From positions 1-16,979 of the forward strand of contig UZAE01014066.1 in the NCBI GenBank assembly GCA_900617975.1: a DNA stretch of 16,979 nucleotides, in the 5' to 3' direction. Under the pieces are notes generated by a model, which made no database searches, had not been told where the DNA came from, and was given only the letters and a program-made list of their open reading frames with translations. This document shows, piece after piece, positions 8,525 to 16,979 of the stretch. Origin of the DNA: Rodentolepis nana. Lineage: Eukaryota; Platyhelminthes; Cestoda; Cyclophyllidea; Hymenolepididae. Each line of letters opens with the position of its first letter. The first letter of the stretch is position 1. The translations under genes were made by a program, and so were the position numbers.

Positions 8525-9748
8525 TCGCTCCTTTCCGCACTTGTCCGTTTAATGTGGTTTCAAATAGGCAGTGGCTTAAGTAATGTGCCGCGTCTAGTAG
8601 CGATACCATTATTTTTCTTAGGTTCGTAGATAATTATATGCTCTCTGTGGTGGTGTTTAGTACAACCTCATTTTTTCAAATTCTTTAAGTTTATTTTAAT
8701 GGCTCACAGTTAAACAACGGCATTAATATCCAGCTCCGAAAGCGCCATTGTTTTCCAGCAAATTGGGTTACACTAAATAGTCAATTTGCTTAATTGTTCG
8801 ATGTATTTACAGTATTCTTTTAGGCAGCTTCCATCCGTTTTGAGATATTTTAGACGTAATTGAGTTTATATGGTTACAGCAATCAATGGTTGTTTATTAA
8901 AATGTAGCCCTGTTAAATTCTTTTCCTACATCAGGCTCCCTATTGTCGACCTATCTTTGTCATGCGTTCATTCCTTTTCTCTAAATCGTTTAACTGCACT
9001 AGAAAGTTTGCTCCTAATTTGAATGCGTTTACAAGGTCAACTACGGTGCTGTTATTTACCACACTATCGAATGCCTATAGCACTATGGCGATATTCTTGA
9101 TAGTTTGCTTTTATAGTCAAAGACCTTAATAAATTAGTAAAAATCAAACCATTTATTCAAATTACAAAACCGTACACGTCTTTTGTCTTTAAACAGCAAC
9201 GTATTTGCAGTCAAAGGTTTGGACCAATCGGAAAAAAATTGGCATATTTCAAATAGTAAATATCTCTACAGTGGTTTTCGTCTGCAAAACTTGTGCAAAT
9301 CTTAGTTACTGTCATTTAAAAGAGGCTTGCAGGGTTCTTATGGTTTAGATTGAGAGTTTATTTTGGAGATTTTAAAATTGAATGAAACTTCATTAACTCT
9401 CGTTTCGAACAAAACTATAACACTGAGAAATAAGCATGTTAACATACTTATTTCAATCTTAACCAAGGCAGGGATTTTTTATCTGATTGGCAGGCATGCC
9501 GACCGCCATATCCAATTAGCAGACTCATTCTCCCTCAAAAGAGGAAGGTTAATGTGCTTACCTAGTATGGCAACAGTAATAGAAAATAATATTGTATTAT
9601 TAATGGCATATCCAGATGGGAGTATTGAATTTCTAGTGCAATTTGAGATTTGCAGTTGGATTGGTTCACTCTCATATGATACTCCTTTGGCTTACTTTAC
9701 TAGGAAGGGTCTATAATACCCATATCGGTTGTGGAATGAAGCCAACCT
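8525..9748. other. AT-rich region downstream of MRPL22
   Basis: Apart from the unrecognised ORF at 9363-9716, I see no gene, RNA or repeat in this stretch. Confidence 0.6.
9363..9716 (+). CDS. Unrecognised open frame, possible exon or chance
   Basis: 117 codons are open, but the frame starts with TTG; the first internal ATG is about 65 codons in. No domain is recognised. The later part (PSMATVIENNIVLLMAYPDG, then SIEFLVQFEICSWIGSL) looks like alternating beta strands. The frame closes with TAA just before the family B copy B2. By a rough count at 65 percent AT, about 0.4 open frames this long are expected by chance in a window of this size, so length alone does not support it. It could be an internal exon of an unknown gene or a decayed fragment. 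Confidence 0.2.
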   Translation: MEILKLNETSLTLVSNKTITLRNKHVNILISILTKAGIFYLIGRHADRHIQLADSFSLKRGRLMCLPSMATVIENNIVLLMAYPDGSIEFLVQFEICSWIGSLSYDTPLAYFTRKGL

Positions 9749-9780
9749 AAATAGTTTAGGCCTTGTGTGCTGGATGAAGT
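9749..9780 (+). repeat. 32-bp imperfect direct repeat, left copy
   Basis: It begins AAATAGTTTAGGCC and matches 10069-10100 at 29 of 32 positions. The pair brackets element B2. Confidence 0.7.
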
Positions 9781-10069
9781 CATCGCACGTCTGAACCCCA
9801 GGATTGGGAGGTGCGACCGTACAAACAGTGACCAATCATTAACCTCTGTTTGTTTAACCTAATCCTCCATCCTGATCATGATTAAGCTTCCTGCGTGTAC
9901 ACTTTATTCGCAATATACGCACTGATTGAACGTGCCCCGTGCCACGCGTCTGTTTCCTTTATAGCTGGTCTATAGCTTAGCTGGTTCTGGGAGTATAGAT
10001 AGATGTTGGTGAATCTGCCATAGAAATTTCCGAGTCAGTTAGGCTTTACTAAGTTAGTAATCCGCTACA
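9764..10069 (-). mobile_element. Family B LTR-like element, copy B2 (simple form)
   Basis: In reverse complement it starts TGTAGCGGATTACTAAC at 10069 and carries each family B segment once: CAGAAAT-like, AACCAGCTAAGCTATAG, CTATAAAGGAAACAG, the conserved AAGCTTAATCATGATC, TTAATGATTGGTCACTG and CCTCCCAATCCTGG. Its 3' end near 9764 differs from the consensus. At about 306 bp it represents the unexpanded element. No flanking retrotransposon genes are present. Confidence 0.65.
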
Positions 10070-10100
10070 AATAGTTTAGACCTTGTGTGGTAGATGAAGT
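10069..10100 (+). repeat. 32-bp imperfect direct repeat, right copy
   Basis: It matches 9749-9780 with three substitutions. The repeat is much longer than an LTR target-site duplication and overlaps the last base of B2. Confidence 0.7.
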
Positions 10101-10419
10101 AAGGTGTCGTAATGGATACACCACCACATCATTCAATGGTGCTGATTCGATATTCATACTTCAAGCTAATAAACTAAATATTCTTTTCTCTACATTATAG
10201 TAAAATGATCCTGCAAAAAAAGAGCAAATAATAAAGTAGGTGCAAATTCAAATAAATCTTGCGTGGAATTGTTAACTTTTTCTTAAAAAGTAAATACTAA
10301 AAGTTGCGAAAAATGCATCTATCCTCGACATTTTCTTAGTTCAATGTATTTTAGAAAACTTTAAGCGGTTGCATCGCAGTTTGCAAAGTAAATGGGAGAA
10401 ATCAGCGAGGAAATTTGCT
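10101..10419. other. AT-rich stretch between B2 and A3
   Basis: I see no gene or repeat here. Confidence 0.6.
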
Positions 10420-10435
10420 TTGATGAAGAAAAATT
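10420..10435 (+). repeat. Target-site duplication of A3, left copy
   Basis: The 16-bp sequence TTGATGAAGAAAAATT is identical to 10663-10678 and abuts the (AAAT)n tail of the minus-strand A3 insertion. Confidence 0.9.
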
Positions 10436-10662
10436 TATTTATTTATATCAAATGGCAGGCGTCTTGATGGTAATCATTAGCCCTTTAGTTGACTTCAGAC
10501 TTCACAGAGGGGAAGGAACATCAAATTGAAAAAAAGTCGAGAGGGGGGGGGAATAGAAGAGACAAACACAAAGGTAGAACAAAGGTGAGGTGAGTACTGT
10601 GAAAATTGTCGAATATGGCATAGAGTGAGGTGATGGTAGTTTGAAGTGAGAAGTCGACTGCC
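10436..10662 (-). mobile_element. Family A retroposon, copy A3, 5'-truncated, with target-site duplication
   Basis: It runs from the tail (TTATTTATTTAT, then ATCAAATGGCAGGCG) at 10436 to a 5' truncation at 10662, about 80-90 bp short of the full 5' end. A perfect 16-bp target-site duplication flanks it. Tail, variable 5' truncation and long duplication are the signature of target-primed reverse transcription by a non-LTR enzyme. It contains a run of 9 G at 10543-10551. There is no coding capacity. Confidence 0.88.
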
Positions 10663-10678
10663 TTGATGAAGAAAAATT
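10663..10678 (+). repeat. Target-site duplication of A3, right copy
   Basis: Identical to 10420-10435; it directly follows the 5'-truncated end of A3. Confidence 0.9.
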
Positions 10679-12586
10679 AAATCCATGTATCTCGGCCCCC
10701 CCCCCCCTTTATTTGCCATATCCTACGTGATGACTGGAAAGGCGGTAGCAGAGATATCTCCCGCGACCTCTCCTGGCCCGAAGTTATGGGAAAGAAGGTG
10801 AGATGGGAGAAGTGACGAGAATATCTGGACTTATCATTATTGGAATATCCTCAATACAATTCATAACGACTGCCAATGTACTGAGCGCATTATAATTTTA
10901 ACAACTCCTTAAAGACAAACAAAAGCACGTGTGCTCATTCGCTATAACAAAACCTCCTCATTCTTTGACAACCATATAACAATTTTCCCATTAAATAAAA
11001 ATGTGATCCTAAGGCACGTGCACATTAGAAATCGTTAGCCTGTTGCTTACTATGATCCGGAGAGGCTAAACATTAGAGAAGCGCAGTTATCCCCAAGGCA
11101 CAGCAGGAACAATGATTTCTTTGACAGACTAACTGTCAAGCAGTCAGAATAGGAGGGCGGTAGCAAACTCCCATCAGTGATAATGCACACAGGTATCATC
11201 TCGGGAAGTGCCCATCTTGAGACTTTGAGCTTCGTTTGTCGGTGACTCAGTTCCTTTTCATCTTAGACCAATGTCATCTCCACTAATTCTCTTCGACCAC
11301 AAAGAAAACTTGCCCAACAAATGCACTTTTTCCTAACGAACATATTACTTACTTGCCTACAAGCCTCTTATATTCGGCCAATTTTCGACTTCTATGGTAC
11401 TTAGAGGGCCTAACGATATGTGCGTGTGATAACTTCGTGCTCTGCTAAATCAAATCGCTCTCTCATTACGTGATGGTAAACGCATGGTTGGGAGAGAAGG
11501 ACACGTAATCATTGTCCTCTACTCTCTGAATGTGGATAGGTGAAAGCAAATGTCACTGTAGACAACAGTTAATATTAAAACCCAAGACAAATCGAGACAC
11601 TGTAAGACAACTTACTTAAATGGCATATTGAGGATACAAAGTAGACAATTTCAAGCAGAATTTTTACGTTTTGTTAACTTGAAGGGGGAACTCTGTCAAG
11701 ATTTATGATTGGCCTTTGCATCTTTGATTTAGCTCTTAAACTTGGATTCAAACAGTCACATATTTGAAATAATTTGTATAAAAGTACACACTTGACAAAA
11801 AATAAGAAGAGTGGTTTCAAGGGCAATTTATAGTTTGTACGCAAACTGTAGGCCGTTTAGGCGTTGTGCGTTTACTGTTAATATCTAATGAAAGATAACA
11901 AATTCATGGGCTGAGTGAGCGCACACTTTCATTATTTGAAAATCCAGTTTGACTTACCCAACAATATTGAAAGTGATCCTCAACTGAATGAAACAATCGA
12001 AGTTACTTCAAAGGATCACCAAAATTTTCGAATTCGAATCCTTTACTTGCGCTTAAGTACTATAAAGAAAGCCACAATCTCGCTATTGGACTCTCGGTTT
12101 GAAAGCAATCTAGATGGAAACCGTTAATTTGAATCAATGTATTAAATAGCCAGTAGGGGCAATAGGGGTTTCTTGAAGGTTTTCGAAGTTTTAAATTTTG
12201 GTTAAAGGCGCGGTGTTGGATCATATCGGTGTCATTCAGGACTGTGTTCATTCTTAGACAGTTCTAAGTAAATTCTCGTAAGGTGAATTTCACTTTTTGT
12301 CCAATCATGTTCAAATTTCTGACACTGAGTTCCGAATAGCAGAAATTCCTCAGGCTTCACAGGAACAAAGCCAAGTTGCCAAAATTATCATTATTTGGAG
12401 TAACATAATCCATTTTATCTTCGTGAGGCCCCTTGCCGATGTCAGACATCTGGAGCATTTGCGGAATCCAGATGACTTTTGTCAAAAAAATCATAGAAAA
12501 TAGAAGTTGTTTCCCTAAATTTGAAAGAATGTTAATTTTGTGCTTCTAGTGCTCTGCGATACCTTGTAGCGTCAGGGTCACCAATT
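10679..12586. other. Intergenic region without recognised genes
   Basis: A run of 12 C lies at 10696-10707. The part 10730-11560 seems less AT-rich than its surroundings and contains GGCGGTAGCA twice (near 10741 and 11155), which may mark decayed transposon sequence, but I cannot assign it to a family. Open frames at 11915-12127 and 12297-12503 have no ATG start or motif. Confidence 0.5.
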
Positions 12587-12625
12587 TGTAGCGGATTTCT
12601 ACGCTAGTAAAGCCTGGCTTAAATC

Positions 12626-12748
12626 TCAGAAATCTCTATGGCAGATTCTCCAACATCTAGCTACCGGCTCAGAAATTTCTATGGCAGATTCTCCAACATC
12701 TAGCTAGGAATCAGAAATCTCTATGGCAGATTCTCCAACCTCTAGCTA
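12626..12748 (+). repeat. Three copies of a 38-bp block in B3
   Basis: The blocks start TCAGAAAT and end ATCTAGCTA (or CTCTAGCTA). They are separated by 4-5 bp and differ at one or two positions. Confidence 0.85.
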
Positions 12749-12753
12749 GAACA

Positions 12754-12874
12754 GAACCAGCTAAGCTATAGCCCAGCTATGAAAGGAAACACGAACCAGC
12801 TAAGCTATAGCCCAGCTATAAAGGAAACAGACCGAAACTAGCTAAGCTATAGCCCAGCTATAAAGGAAACAGAC
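12754..12874 (+). repeat. Three copies of a 40-bp block in B3
   Basis: The units start GAACCAGCTAAGC or GAAACTAGCTAAGC and end GGAAACAGAC. They hold the possible TATA box (CTATAAAGG in units 2 and 3, CTATGAAAGG in unit 1). The same block is tripled in B1. Confidence 0.85.
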
Positions 12875-13091
12875 GATAATTCGGAACACGTATATTCAGT
12901 CACGTAATGATCAGAAAAGTGTGCACGGAGCACGTTTATTCAGGACGTATCTTGCGGATCAAGTACACAGAGCACGTTTATTCAGTACGAGTATTGCGGA
13001 TGAAGCGTTGTACATGCAGGAAGCTTAATCATGATCAGGATGGAGGTTTGGGTTAAACAAACAGAGGTTAATGATTGGTCACTGTTTGTAG

Positions 13092-13203
13092 ACCTCCCAA
13101 TCCTGGCGTGCAGGCATGCGATGACGTGTCCCACCTCCCAATCCTGGCGTGCAGGCTGTCCCATCTCCCAGTCCTGGCGTGCAGGCATGCGATGACGTGT
13201 CCC
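13092..13203 (+). repeat. Three copies of the 3'-terminal block of B3
   Basis: CCTCCCAATCCTGGCGTGC (third copy CTCCCAGTCC) runs to GTGTCCC three times; the middle unit lacks 11 bp. Confidence 0.85.
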
Positions 13204-13225
13204 ACAAGGCTGACGTGTCCCCACA

Positions 13226-14831
13226 ACCTGGTCTCGAAACTAAACTGAAAAATATTTTTCCAGGTTCAAACCTTGATCCTTGTTTAGCATAGTTATTCAA
13301 TTAAGACATTCAATGATGAATGAATAAATCAAAATGAATGGCCATTTGCCCAAGTCACGTCTTGAATGTGACTGTCAAATGAATATCTTAACAATTTCCA
13401 ACAGTACTTCCAAAGATACCACATGAATTAATCCGTCTCAGTTATTTTTAATTTCTGCAAACAACTCATCAAATCGATGAGGAACATGAAACCCGCTTGA
13501 ATTTTAATTAACCTTTCTCCAGTTACTTTTGCACTTTGCTTATAACCCTAACTCAATGTTTTTTAATGAATTTAGTTCCCTAACGTAGTTATTTGCAATA
13601 AGGAGGATTTCCTTAACTTGAAATGTATTGAATGAGTTACATAGATGATTTTAATGAAAGCAATTAGTGCTTTGTTGAGATTTTATTACAAACCACGGTA
13701 AACTAATTATAATACATTAACCATTATACTAAAAAGTCAATTATAAAAGGAATTAACTCAACTGTCGTTCCGAGCTTCGAGTGTGAAGCAAATGAACAGA
13801 CCAAATAAAGCCTTCATTCAATAAGACAAAGCTAAGGTCCTCAATTTCAGTGATTGATTATGCACCTTTCCACTTACTTATTCATTTATAAAAGCAATGA
13901 ATGAGAATTGTGGTATGTGATTGAAATTTTGAATAGGGAATTAATAATACTACATTATTCATGGATGGAACAAAATTTAGCTTTAAATTGTGGTTAGATG
14001 TGTACTTCCACCCCTCCATAGTTAACGACTGGTTATTGGAATCCCCTGGATGAAGTGTCGTGACGAAGCGAAAGAAGGAAGGAAAGAGACTAGGCAGAAT
14101 CAAACAGCGAAGTCAAAGCATTGCAAAATGTTAAATTAGAGGATGCATATTATGGATATGTCATTATTCCCGTACCTTCAACAATTGCACCTTAGAATTC
14201 ATTAAAGTTGAATAGAATACCTAACCATAGTGGTCTCAATGGTTACGTTCTCCTCTGCGACGAGAAATATGGGAAGGAGTTTGCTAATGAATACTCTTAG
14301 GGTTAACATTAAGAAATCGGGAAACTTAGAAACAGACATTTAAGTTTCACTTAAGTCCAGACACTGCGCCAGTTTCTTTCCTAGAAGATAAACTGTTCAG
14401 CATTATTCATTAGCCATAAATTTCATTATTTGATTAAGAATAAAGATGTCAAATCCTAACGAAGACGGAGATCACGTATGATGGAGATTTCGTGCTGCAT
14501 TTTTATCAGTCCTTGCTAAAATTTATGCCCAAGTGCTTCCATTCCGTCGATGTCAATTCTAGTTTAAATGAATGCAATACGAATTTAAACGAAATTCTAA
14601 ATTCCGAACTACAAACAAGTTTTAATGATGGCGTTTTAAGGTCTATGATTTAATCAGATTCATGTTTACCTAGCATATAAATGTTCAACTGTGCAATTAC
14701 AGTTAAAGTGTAATGGTAAATTGACTAAAAGGTAATTCGGGTACACCTGCATCAACTCTCCCAGCAAAGCAAAGATGAGTAGAAAACACAGGGATTTCTC
14801 TGGTGTCTTCATAACAATGAAATCACACCCC
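13226..14831. other. AT-rich region between B3 and B4
   Basis: I see no gene, RNA or repeat family. A minus-strand open frame at 13882-14103 has no recognised motif and is treated as chance. Confidence 0.6.
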
Positions 14832-15137
14832 TGTAGCAGATTGCTACCTTAGCAAAGCCTTGACTTAAGTCTCAGAAACCTCTATGATAGATTCTCCTAT
14901 TTACCGAGTCTTCCAGAAGAAAGAGCCGTATCACTCAAACATTTATTTACTCGATACAGATAGCAAATTGTGCTCAAAAGGAAAAGCTAATCATACAAAA
15001 TGGCCGAATTCAAAAAACAAAAGCAGACTTTCTATTGATCATTGACTGTGCTTCTCCGCAACCAATCCGTGTGCGAGGTTGCACGGCCGTACCTTAAGCC
15101 TAGTTTGCGCGCCTGCGATGAAGTGTCCCCCCCCCCA
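14832..15137 (+). mobile_element. Family B LTR-like element, copy B4, old and diverged
   Basis: It starts TGTAGCAGATTGCTAC and ends GATGAAGTGTCCC followed by a C run and CA. It keeps the order of family B segments once each but is heavily mutated in the middle, so it is an older insertion. The 10-C run at 15127-15136 blurs the 3' end and any target-site duplication. Confidence 0.6.
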
Positions 15138-15147
15138 TGTTGTTAGT

Positions 15148-15708
15148 GGATGGAGAAGGAAATCGATTACTGTAACGTTTGGTGTTGAAGATAATGGTTA
15201 AATCTAAATCAAACACCCATCACATTTCTTAAACCAAGAGATAGACTTACCTCCACGTGGTGCACCATGGGCAACGTATACTCATACGGCAAAAAGGTCT
15301 ATTAACTGGCAGTTGACTTCTGACTTCAAACTACCACGACCCCCCTGGTTGTCATATTCCACCCATTTCACAGTACCCACCTTACCTTTTTCTCTACCTT
15401 TGTGTCTGTCTGCCTCTCTGTTACATCTGTGAATCGCTCTTCTTTCCCTTGTCGAATTTTTCCCACTTTAATGTTCCCCCCTTCTGTGAAGCCCGAAGTC
15501 AACTAAAGGGCTAATGATAACTATCAAAATGCCTGCCATTTGAAATAAATAAATAAATGTTGACCCTCCTGAAACTTCATGAATGCACTTGTTGGCATGT
15601 ATGTGGAATGATCTATAAAGAATTTTCTGAATAGAGCTAAATAGTTTAAGTCAAGGTTTATTGTTGTCAAAGCTTGAGAAGATCAAACCAGAAATAAAAT
15701 GTAAAAGC
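15148..15708 (+). repeat. 561-bp exact duplication, first copy (contains A4)
   Basis: It appears identical by eye to 15862-16422 over its full length, including unique sequence on both sides of the family A element. It stops exactly at a single N (15709). It most likely represents two overlapping contig ends that were not merged. Confidence 0.9.
15241..15558 (+). repeat. Family A short interspersed repeat, copy A4 (full length, plus strand)
   Basis: This copy is a good reference for the family. It starts ATAGACTTACCTCCACG and continues through TTGACTTCTGACTTC, the CT-rich part near CTTTGTGTCTGTCTG, CTTCTGTGAAG and AGGGCTAATGATAAC, to a GAAATAAATAAATAAAT tail. There is no coding frame and no convincing tRNA-like A or B box, so a tRNA-type SINE is not shown; it may derive from the 3' end of an RTE-like element. 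Confidence 0.82.
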
Positions 15709-15709
15709 N
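15709..15709. other. Single-N assembly gap
   Basis: One N at a contig join, at the exact end of the first 561-bp copy. Confidence 0.95.
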
Positions 15710-15860
15710 TAGCCCATTAGTTGACTTTAGGCTTCACAGAGTGGAAGGAGGAACATCAAAGTGAAAAAAAGTTAGGGAAGGGGGCGGGAACGGAAGAGTG
15801 CTTCAAAGACGTAGGTAAGGTGGAAAAATCGTGAGGTGAGTACTGTGAAAGTAGTCGAAA
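15710..15860 (-). repeat. Family A fragment, copy A6, between two Ns
   Basis: A 151-bp minus-strand family A fragment (AGCCCATTAGTTGACTT to TACTGTGAAAGTAGTCG). Both ends are Ns, and it may be a misplaced contig. Confidence 0.8.
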
Positions 15861-15861
15861 N
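15861..15861. other. Single-N assembly gap
   Basis: One N immediately before the second 561-bp copy. Confidence 0.95.
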
Positions 15862-16422
15862 GGATGGAGAAGGAAATCGATTACTGTAACGTTTGGTGTT
15901 GAAGATAATGGTTAAATCTAAATCAAACACCCATCACATTTCTTAAACCAAGAGATAGACTTACCTCCACGTGGTGCACCATGGGCAACGTATACTCATA
16001 CGGCAAAAAGGTCTATTAACTGGCAGTTGACTTCTGACTTCAAACTACCACGACCCCCCTGGTTGTCATATTCCACCCATTTCACAGTACCCACCTTACC
16101 TTTTTCTCTACCTTTGTGTCTGTCTGCCTCTCTGTTACATCTGTGAATCGCTCTTCTTTCCCTTGTCGAATTTTTCCCACTTTAATGTTCCCCCCTTCTG
16201 TGAAGCCCGAAGTCAACTAAAGGGCTAATGATAACTATCAAAATGCCTGCCATTTGAAATAAATAAATAAATGTTGACCCTCCTGAAACTTCATGAATGC
16301 ACTTGTTGGCATGTATGTGGAATGATCTATAAAGAATTTTCTGAATAGAGCTAAATAGTTTAAGTCAAGGTTTATTGTTGTCAAAGCTTGAGAAGATCAA
16401 ACCAGAAATAAAATGTAAAAGC
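15862..16422 (+). repeat. 561-bp exact duplication, second copy (contains A5)
   Basis: It repeats 15148-15708 without visible difference, then continues into unique sequence at 16423. This copy probably belongs to the true downstream contig. Confidence 0.9.
15955..16272 (+). repeat. Family A short interspersed repeat, copy A5 (duplicate of A4)
   Basis: Identical to A4 as part of the 561-bp duplication, so it should not be counted as an independent insertion. Confidence 0.8.
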
Positions 16423-16785
16423 AGGAATTTATTTAACAGAAAAGGAATAATTCTTCAGCATGACAATACCCTGTTACAAAGAGCGAGAATGGTCTCCTTT
16501 GAGTTTTAAGAATCGGATTGAGAGCTTTTACCACTCCTCCATATTCGCCTGATCACGTTCCACGCTATTATCATCTTTATTGATTCATGGAGAATACTTT
16601 AAGGGGAACATAATTCCGAAGTATAAGGACATTTGGAAAGAGTTGCAAATTATCATACATGGTGAATAACATTTTGGGAGTTTATGTCGTTGATAAGGAT
16701 GTGCTGTTTTTATTTTGCGCCACTAATAATATAGTAAGTAAGTTGGAGAAAAGTCTATAAATAACAAGGTTTAATATTCCAGACT
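16423..16785. other. Non-repetitive AT-rich stretch
   Basis: I see no gene or repeat here. Confidence 0.6.
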
Positions 16786-16979
16786 GTGCACCCTGGGCAA
16801 CGTATTCTCATACGGCAAAATGTCTATTAATCGGCAGTTGACTTTTCACTTCAAACTACCATGACTCCACTCTGTCATATTTGACTACTTTCACAGTACT
16901 CACCTCACCTTTTTTCTACCTTTGTGTCTGTCTCTTTTTCATATTTGAAACACTCTCCTCTTCAACCCCCCCCCCCCCC
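16786..16979 (+). repeat. Family A short interspersed repeat, copy A7, 5'-truncated, cut by window end
   Basis: It starts at GTGCACCCTGGGCAACG, lacking about 25 bp of the 5' end. It runs to the window end in 14 C (16966-16979), at the point where A3 has its G run. Its tail lies outside the window. Confidence 0.8.

Larger units (their letters stand above)
12587..13225 (+). mobile_element. Family B LTR-like element, copy B3, every segment tripled
   Basis: It begins TGTAGCGGATTTCTAC and ends GTCCCACA at 13206, or CCCCACA at 13225. Compared with the 306-bp simple copy, successive segments are each present about three times in order: a 38-bp block (12626-12663, 12669-12706, 12711-12748); a 40-bp block (12754-12792, 12793-12832, 12834-12874); a more diverged block around GCACGTTTATTCAG (about 12883-13016); and the CCTCCCAATCCTGGCGTGC block (13092-13132, 13133-13162, 13163-13203). 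The single-copy part between them (AAGCTTAATCATGATC to GGTCACTGTTTG) is not repeated. No target-site duplication was found. Open frames on the minus strand here are by-products of the repeats. Confidence 0.65.

Noticed and set aside
12060..12503. Short frames on both strands (12060-12251 minus, 12297-12503 plus)
   Set aside because: No good start, no motif, no plausible splice partners.
813..13225. B1 and B3, in the same orientation, as the two LTRs of one large retrotransposon
   Set aside because: The 11 kb between them holds host genes (THG1 exons, MRPL22) and no gag or pol reading frame, and the two copies are differently expanded.
13255..13275. GGTTCAAACC resembling a pol III B box, considered as a tRNA gene
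   Set aside because: No A box at the right distance and no acceptor-stem pairing.
12982..13300. Overlapping minus-strand frames of 80 and 73 codons with repeated peptide
   Set aside because: The peptide repeats simply mirror the tripled 3' DNA block of B3, in two different frames, so no coding constraint is shown.
13882..14103. 73-codon minus-strand frame
   Set aside because: No recognised motif, and composition like the flanking AT-rich DNA.
1..16979. Hammerhead ribozyme, as in the schistosome SINE Sm-alpha, and spliced-leader RNA
   Set aside because: I could not find the conserved CTGATGA plus GAAAC core on either strand in family A or B, nor a spliced-leader sequence.

Overview
Eukaryotic nuclear DNA, AT-rich and intron-containing. 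It most likely comes from a parasitic flatworm, perhaps a schistosome-like trematode. Pointers are a 33-bp intron mixed with introns of 82 bp to 1.5 kb, divergent but alignable mitochondrial-ribosome and tRNA-processing proteins, and dense short retroelements. Single-N gaps show a draft assembly. The flatworm assignment is inference; the gene identities rest on motif alignment to the human proteins as recalled, not on a database search.

Layout. Positions 1-189 hold an antisense copy of a short interspersed repeat (family A). Positions 354-2867 (+) carry the last three exons of tRNA-His guanylyltransferase (THG1/THG1L); its 5' exons lie outside the window. The THG1 intron 443-1979 contains a solo-LTR-like element (family B). 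Positions 2868-6094 are intergenic with no convincing gene. Positions 6095-8487 (+) hold a complete four-exon gene for mitochondrial ribosomal protein L22 (uL22m, MRPL22, 254 aa), with a poly(A) signal 32 nt after the stop. Its third intron contains another antisense family A copy just upstream of the last exon. From 8525 to the end no gene could be identified. That part holds one unexplained 117-codon ORF, three more family B copies, several family A copies and long AT-rich stretches.

Repeats. Family A is about 320 bp, lacks coding capacity and ends in an (AAAT)n tail. One copy has a perfect 16-bp target-site duplication, so it moves by target-primed reverse transcription (a SINE or the 3' part of a non-LTR element). 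Family B is about 306 bp in its simple form, starts TGTAGC, ends in CA in most copies, and one copy has a 4-5 bp duplication; it looks like the LTR of a Gypsy- or BEL-type element. Two family B copies are locally expanded, and in one of them every successive segment is present about three times.

Both genes serve mitochondrial or cytosolic translation (tRNA-His maturation and the large mitoribosomal subunit), lie on the same strand and are separated by 3.2 kb; nothing suggests a shared transcript. A 561-bp exact duplication bracketed by single Ns (15148-15708 and 15862-16422) is probably an assembly artefact. No prokaryotic features, tRNA, rRNA or CRISPR were found.
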